DNA of 64,000 bases, taken from DATFKA01 sp035268885 (GTDB lineage Bacteria; Bacteroidota; Bacteroidia; Chitinophagales; Saprospiraceae). Where the stretch lies: assembly GCA_035268885.1 (NCBI GenBank), contig DATFKA010000080.1, positions 30,945 through 94,944 of the forward strand, given 5' to 3'. How positions within the stretch are numbered: position 1 is the first letter of the stretch; each line of letters opens with the position of its first letter. Made by a program: the position numbers and the translations under genes. Below are positions 60,939 through 64,000 of the stretch, piece by piece. The notes under the pieces are model-generated. The model had not been told where the DNA came from. It did not search any database and worked only from the letters and a program-made list of their open reading frames with translations.

Positions 60939-62048
60939 TTACTTCAGCTTCACCGTCTTGCCCTTTTGTGCACTCTTCACTGCTGCGGTCAGTATCTCCA
61001 TGGCCAGCAGATTATTCTCGAGCGAAGAGAGATCATAGGGCGCCGGATTTATTTCCTCCCTAATCACCGCAGTGAGGTATAAAAAAGGATCGTTGTAAGG
61101 CGCGGGACGTTCTTCCAAAGTCATCTTTTCCTCGTCAAAACCATCGTATCCTTTCGCCATCCGAACGCGTAAATCATGCCGATTATCAGCGTAGACCACC
61201 CCCGTTAAACCATAAATCTCCATATCCTTGCGGCCGATCGGCCAGTTCCAGGAGGCCTGAATGATGGCTACAGCATCGTCATAATTCAGTATAATAATCG
61301 CCTCATCATCTACCTTTGAATTATTTTCGGCTTGTAACTGCCGAGTGACCGCCGTTACACTGTTGGGGCGCTCGCCCTGCATCAGCCAGGTCAACAGGTT
61401 CGCGCCGTAACAACCAAAGTCAATAATCGCGCCCCCTCCGTTGAGTTTGGGGTCAGTCAACCATTCGAAGAATTCTTTACTCACCCCAATCTTTTTAGGA
61501 CCCCGGTGTCCGTCGCGCACCACCACTTTACGGATTTCGCCGATCTTACCTTCCTCTATTAGCTCGTAAGCCAGGTGATTGGTCGGATACCAGGTGGTCT
61601 CGTAGTTGGTCAGCAGGTGGATATCGTTTTTTTCCGCCAGGGCGGCCATTTTTTTCGCTTGCGCAAAAGTAGTCGCCAGGGGTTTTTCTACCATGACGTG
61701 GATGCCCCGGGGAGCAAAAGTCTCGACGACCTGTAAGTGATCGTAGATATTTCCAAAGGCGGTCACCGCCTCTATTTTCGCCCCTGCTTCCGCCAGCAAG
61801 GCTTCGGAGCACTCGTAGACCTTATCCATCGGAAATTCGTGCTGGGCGGCGTAGCGCGCCGCCAGATTACGGTCGGGTTCTACAATACCAATGATCTCTA
61901 TATCGCCACGCGCCTCGCTGTCAAAGACCCAGTTGACGTGGCCGTGGGTTAGGCTGATCACAGCGATGCGCAGGGGGCTATCCTGAGCTGCTAATTGGGT
62001 ACTTAAAGCCAGGCTGAGCGCCAGGCATATCCATTGATTGTTTTTCAT
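60939..62048 (-). CDS. Gfo/Idh/MocA-family oxidoreductase with signal peptide
   Basis: Starting at the ATG 62048 gives 369 residues with a signal peptide (MKNNQWICLALSLALSTQLA, cleavage near QLAAQ). The longer ORF to 62087 places 13 polar residues before it. The Rossmann part begins LRIAVISLTHGHVNWVFDSE; the usual Gly-rich loop is modified to an S-x-T-H-G-H pattern. Next come IEIIGIVEPDRNLAARYAAQ, the conserved VMVEKPLATTFAQAKKMAAL and the active-site region VVRDGHRGPKKIGV, then GGGAIIDFGCYGANLLTWLM. The family oxidises or reduces sugars. The substrate is unknown. It lies 23 bases downstream of the ceramidase-like gene in the same direction. Confidence 0.9.
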   Translation of the reverse strand: MKNNQWICLALSLALSTQLAAQDSPLRIAVISLTHGHVNWVFDSEARGDIEIIGIVEPDRNLAARYAAQHEFPMDKVYECSEALLAEAGAKIEAVTAFGNIYDHLQVVETFAPRGIHVMVEKPLATTFAQAKKMAALAEKNDIHLLTNYETTWYPTNHLAYELIEEGKIGEIRKVVVRDGHRGPKKIGVSKEFFEWLTDPKLNGGGAIIDFGCYGANLLTWLMQGERPNSVTAVTRQLQAENNSKVDDEAIIILNYDDAVAIIQASWNWPIGRKDMEIYGLTGVVYADNRHDLRVRMAKGYDGFDEEKMTLEERPAPYNDPFLYLTAVIREEINPAPYDLSSLENNLLAMEILTAAVKSAQKGKTVKLK

Positions 62049-62070
62049 AATATTACACTTTCTACTTTTT

Positions 62071-63621
62071 TCACCTAACTTCCTCAATTACCTCCTTTAA
62101 TGCTTCGTACAGAATCGGTGCCGTCTGCGGACCCACCGAATTAATTTCGCCGTAAGGCGCCTCCTCATAATCATAAATAAAAGGTGGTTTTTGATCCCAT
62201 TCGCTGCGGGGAATGATATAACCGATCATATCATTCGACAGCCCCACCGTAAAGCGGTATTTTTGCCCCATTAACTCCCGTAAAGGTGGCGTCTCGACTG
62301 GAGCTACCCCAAAGTCGGCTCCTTCCGGCGCTTCTACCCCACCATTAATGATCTCGGGATAGATCTCGCCGGGCTGATGCAGGAAACTTGCCGGCCCCAA
62401 CTCCCAGTAGCAAACCTCCGATCGAATCTGTAGCCAGCCCGAAAACCCACGATTCAGAATCCCGGTAAAGGCGCCCAGCCGATAGAGCGGATTGGTCATT
62501 GGCAGACGCAGCGATTTGGCGCGCAAGGCAATACTGCCCCGACTGATTTCATCGTAGGCTTCCAGTGCTCGTAGGCTGAGTAAGGCCAGATGATCTCCCT
62601 GGGCTTTGGCTTTCGCAAAAGTAGGCGCCAGGTAGCTCGTATCTCCATCCAGGGAAGGAATTCCCATCGAAGGAGAAGTCGTCATCAATCCGCCAATCGC
62701 CCCGTTTAAAAAGACCGTTGTTCCGCCCAGTCCGTTGGCGTAAAGGGAATCCCCTTCCACTACCCCTTTTTCAATACCCTCGCGAAGGTAATGTACGAAG
62801 TCGGAAGTGATCTGCAAATTATCGCTCCATAGCGTTTCGGGATGGTTGGACCATTGTACCAGAGTACCCAAGGTCGTATCCGCTTCCGCATCAATGGCTT
62901 GCATCAGGCGAATAGCCGGATCGAGCACTATCGGAGGCCGACTATCTTCAACCAGGAAGGCCGCTCCCTCGGGATCTTCCGCAAAACGTAGTTTGGCTGG
63001 ACGTAAGGCCGCTACGGCTGCATCCACGGAACGAGCCGCCTGGCTTACCAGATATGCCAGGTATTCCCGGTCTACGCCACTTTGAAAACGGCTGCCGCCC
63101 CAAAGGCCAATCACATCGGGGCCCTCGTGCGTATGACTACTACTAACGATCACGTAATCGACGGCCGAGCTTTCCTGTACCGCTTGGCGAATACGAATCA
63201 CGTCATCCGCTCCCAGACCGATACAATCCAGGGCTACGGTAGCTAAGCGGGTTTGTCCGTCATCAATGACCATGGTACGGGCCCAGAGTTCATCGTGAAC
63301 GCCCTGCGCCGGACGACGATTCTGAAAGCCAGCGATCCAGACCGCATCGAATTGACCATTCCCATTGCCATCCTCGTAAGTATCCTCCTGATCAGGATCG
63401 TATTGGGCATTATCATTGGTGTCGATCCAGGTATCGGGCACTTCCGGGGTGATAGAGAGGGCGGCAAAGCCTACTTGCAGATTCTGCGGTGCCCCGGCTT
63501 CGATCTGTAGATCTACTTCATAACCTGGAAAGCGGTCTTTCACCTGGACGATCAAAAAAATCAATACACTAAGTAAGATGATCCCGATAGACAGTGATAT
63601 TCGTAAGAACCATTTTTGCAT
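62071..63621 (-). CDS. Neutral/alkaline ceramidase-like protein (membrane-anchored)
   Basis: This 516-residue protein has an N-terminal hydrophobic anchor (LRISLSIGIILLSVLIFLIV). Ceramidase landmarks are VGFAALSITPEVPDTWIDT, the metal His cluster IVSSSHTHEGPDVIGLWGG, SNHPETLWSDNLQITSDFVH and IYPEIINGGVEAPEGADFGV. In the first part, residues about 67-92 insert a D-x-N-D-N-x-x-x-D / D-x-N-x-N-G-Q-x-D element resembling Ca-binding repeats. The family N-terminal domain hydrolyses N-acyl bonds of sphingolipids or similar amides. Saprospiria make sphingolipids, so this could act on self or foreign lipids. It is the first gene of the operon with the Gfo/Idh and GH43 genes. Confidence 0.83.
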   Translation of the reverse strand: MQKWFLRISLSIGIILLSVLIFLIVQVKDRFPGYEVDLQIEAGAPQNLQVGFAALSITPEVPDTWIDTNDNAQYDPDQEDTYEDGNGNGQFDAVWIAGFQNRRPAQGVHDELWARTMVIDDGQTRLATVALDCIGLGADDVIRIRQAVQESSAVDYVIVSSSHTHEGPDVIGLWGGSRFQSGVDREYLAYLVSQAARSVDAAVAALRPAKLRFAEDPEGAAFLVEDSRPPIVLDPAIRLMQAIDAEADTTLGTLVQWSNHPETLWSDNLQITSDFVHYLREGIEKGVVEGDSLYANGLGGTTVFLNGAIGGLMTTSPSMGIPSLDGDTSYLAPTFAKAKAQGDHLALLSLRALEAYDEISRGSIALRAKSLRLPMTNPLYRLGAFTGILNRGFSGWLQIRSEVCYWELGPASFLHQPGEIYPEIINGGVEAPEGADFGVAPVETPPLRELMGQKYRFTVGLSNDMIGYIIPRSEWDQKPPFIYDYEEAPYGEINSVGPQTAPILYEALKEVIEEVR

Positions 63622-63784
63622 AAGTACTCTTTTTCACTTTATCCTAAGATACCAATTTGTTTCTTATTTTTGGCTAGTCAATGCAAAAACCAGGGCAAAC
63701 GCATTCAAGGGTGATCATTCAAAAAAAAAGGAATTTCAAACCCTTTCCTGTCTGGAAAAGATCTCCACTTTTTAATTTTTGTTC

Positions 63785-63808
63785 ATCAGTGGATCTTTAT
63801 CCACTGAT
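63785..63808 (+). repeat. 10-bp perfect hairpin in the intergenic end region
   Basis: ATCAGTGGAT-CTTT-ATCCACTGAT. It lies in the 379-base region upstream of the ceramidase-like gene (63622-64000), which otherwise holds only that gene's promoter and the MITE-like element. The surrounding text (ACGAATTGAGCCACAGAT and similar) resembles a common intergenic repeat, from memory. Confidence 0.65.
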
Positions 63809-63857
63809 TTTCACGAATTGAGCCACAGATAAGCACGAATTATTTTGATGTGCTTAC

Positions 63858-64000
63858 CCTAAGTAGGTTGCCCATATTGAGTCTGTAATAAGGTGCTGGC
63901 TTTTTTGGGCTAGTTCGAGGCGCAAAAATCGCGGATAGCCTAGCTATCCAAGGCTTTTTGCAACGAAGAAATCGCCCAAAAAAGACGCAGATTATTGCTT
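63858..64000 (-). mobile_element. MITE-like palindromic element, copy B (cut by window edge)
   Basis: The terminal inverted repeat TAAGTAGGTTGCCCA lies at 63860-63874. The reverse complement of 64000-63858 reads as copy A (10864-11030) with about five base differences over some 140 bases. The last about 20 bases of the far terminal repeat are beyond the window. The central stem is better preserved here (GGATAGCCTAGCTATCC). Confidence 0.85.

Overview
The window looks like a chromosomal segment of a Bacteroidota bacterium, most likely in the Saprospiria (Lewinella/Haliscomenobacter-like). The basis is a SusC/SusD pair, a type-B T9SS (CHU_C) sorting domain, many short Bacteroidota-style lipoproteins, TAnnTTTG-like promoter boxes, weak Shine-Dalgarno sites, TamB/TamA-type envelope genes and a mevalonate-pathway HMG-CoA synthase. 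The species assignment is inference. No rRNA, tRNA, CRISPR array, prophage or complete insertion sequence was seen. The only mobile-type DNA is one non-autonomous palindromic (MITE-like) element, present twice in opposite orientation, plus several short palindromic repeats.

Layout. 0-11 kb: a cut NUDIX-like gene, two small envelope/cytoplasmic unknowns, a Tas-type aldo/keto reductase, an orphan protein resembling the N-terminal part of Bacteroidota McrB-like ATPases (preceded by a 7-bp tandem repeat), lipoproteins, a GDPD/PLC-like esterase, a T9SS cargo protein, a large coiled-coil membrane protein and a rhomboid protease. 11-24 kb: a carbohydrate-uptake region with a Vps10/BNR propeller protein, SusD, SusC, a secreted FAD oxidoreductase, and a translationally coupled three-gene operon (DUF4434 protein, N-acylglucosamine 2-epimerase-like enzyme, GH10-like lipoprotein). 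24-37 kb: a two-component system, a DEAD-box helicase, two more Vps10/BNR paralogs, a TIGR02117 protein, a FabH-like ketosynthase and a DinB/YfiT-like protein. 37-46 kb: glycerate kinase, periplasmic trehalase, aldose 1-epimerase and a beta-phosphoglucomutase-like HAD enzyme (a trehalose/hexose group), a pair of paralogous small lipoproteins, an HpcH/HpaI aldolase and HMG-CoA synthase. 46-52 kb: two SGNH-hydrolase proteins (one with a LysM domain nested in it) and an MBOAT acyltransferase, likely a surface-glycan O-acylation module. This is followed by a scarred region holding a truncated antitoxin-like XRE gene and the last 28 codons of a second MBOAT gene. 52-60 kb: a TamB-like/TamA-like pair. 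60-64 kb: a GH43 enzyme whose stop codon runs in frame into a decapitated DUF1080 domain, a Gfo/Idh/MocA oxidoreductase, and a neutral-ceramidase-like protein.

Functionally, most of the window concerns the cell envelope and glycan use: uptake (SusCD), extracellular or periplasmic hydrolysis (trehalase, GH43, GH10-like, DUF4434), sugar isomerisation (AGE, GalM, beta-PGM-like) and surface modification (MBOAT/SGNH). I found no gene cluster that I can defend as a wholly new system. The best leads are the orphan McrB-N-like gene behind a heptamer repeat, the palindromic mobile element, the scars left by deletion of a second MBOAT gene and of a DUF1080 gene, and the large coiled-coil protein of unknown role.
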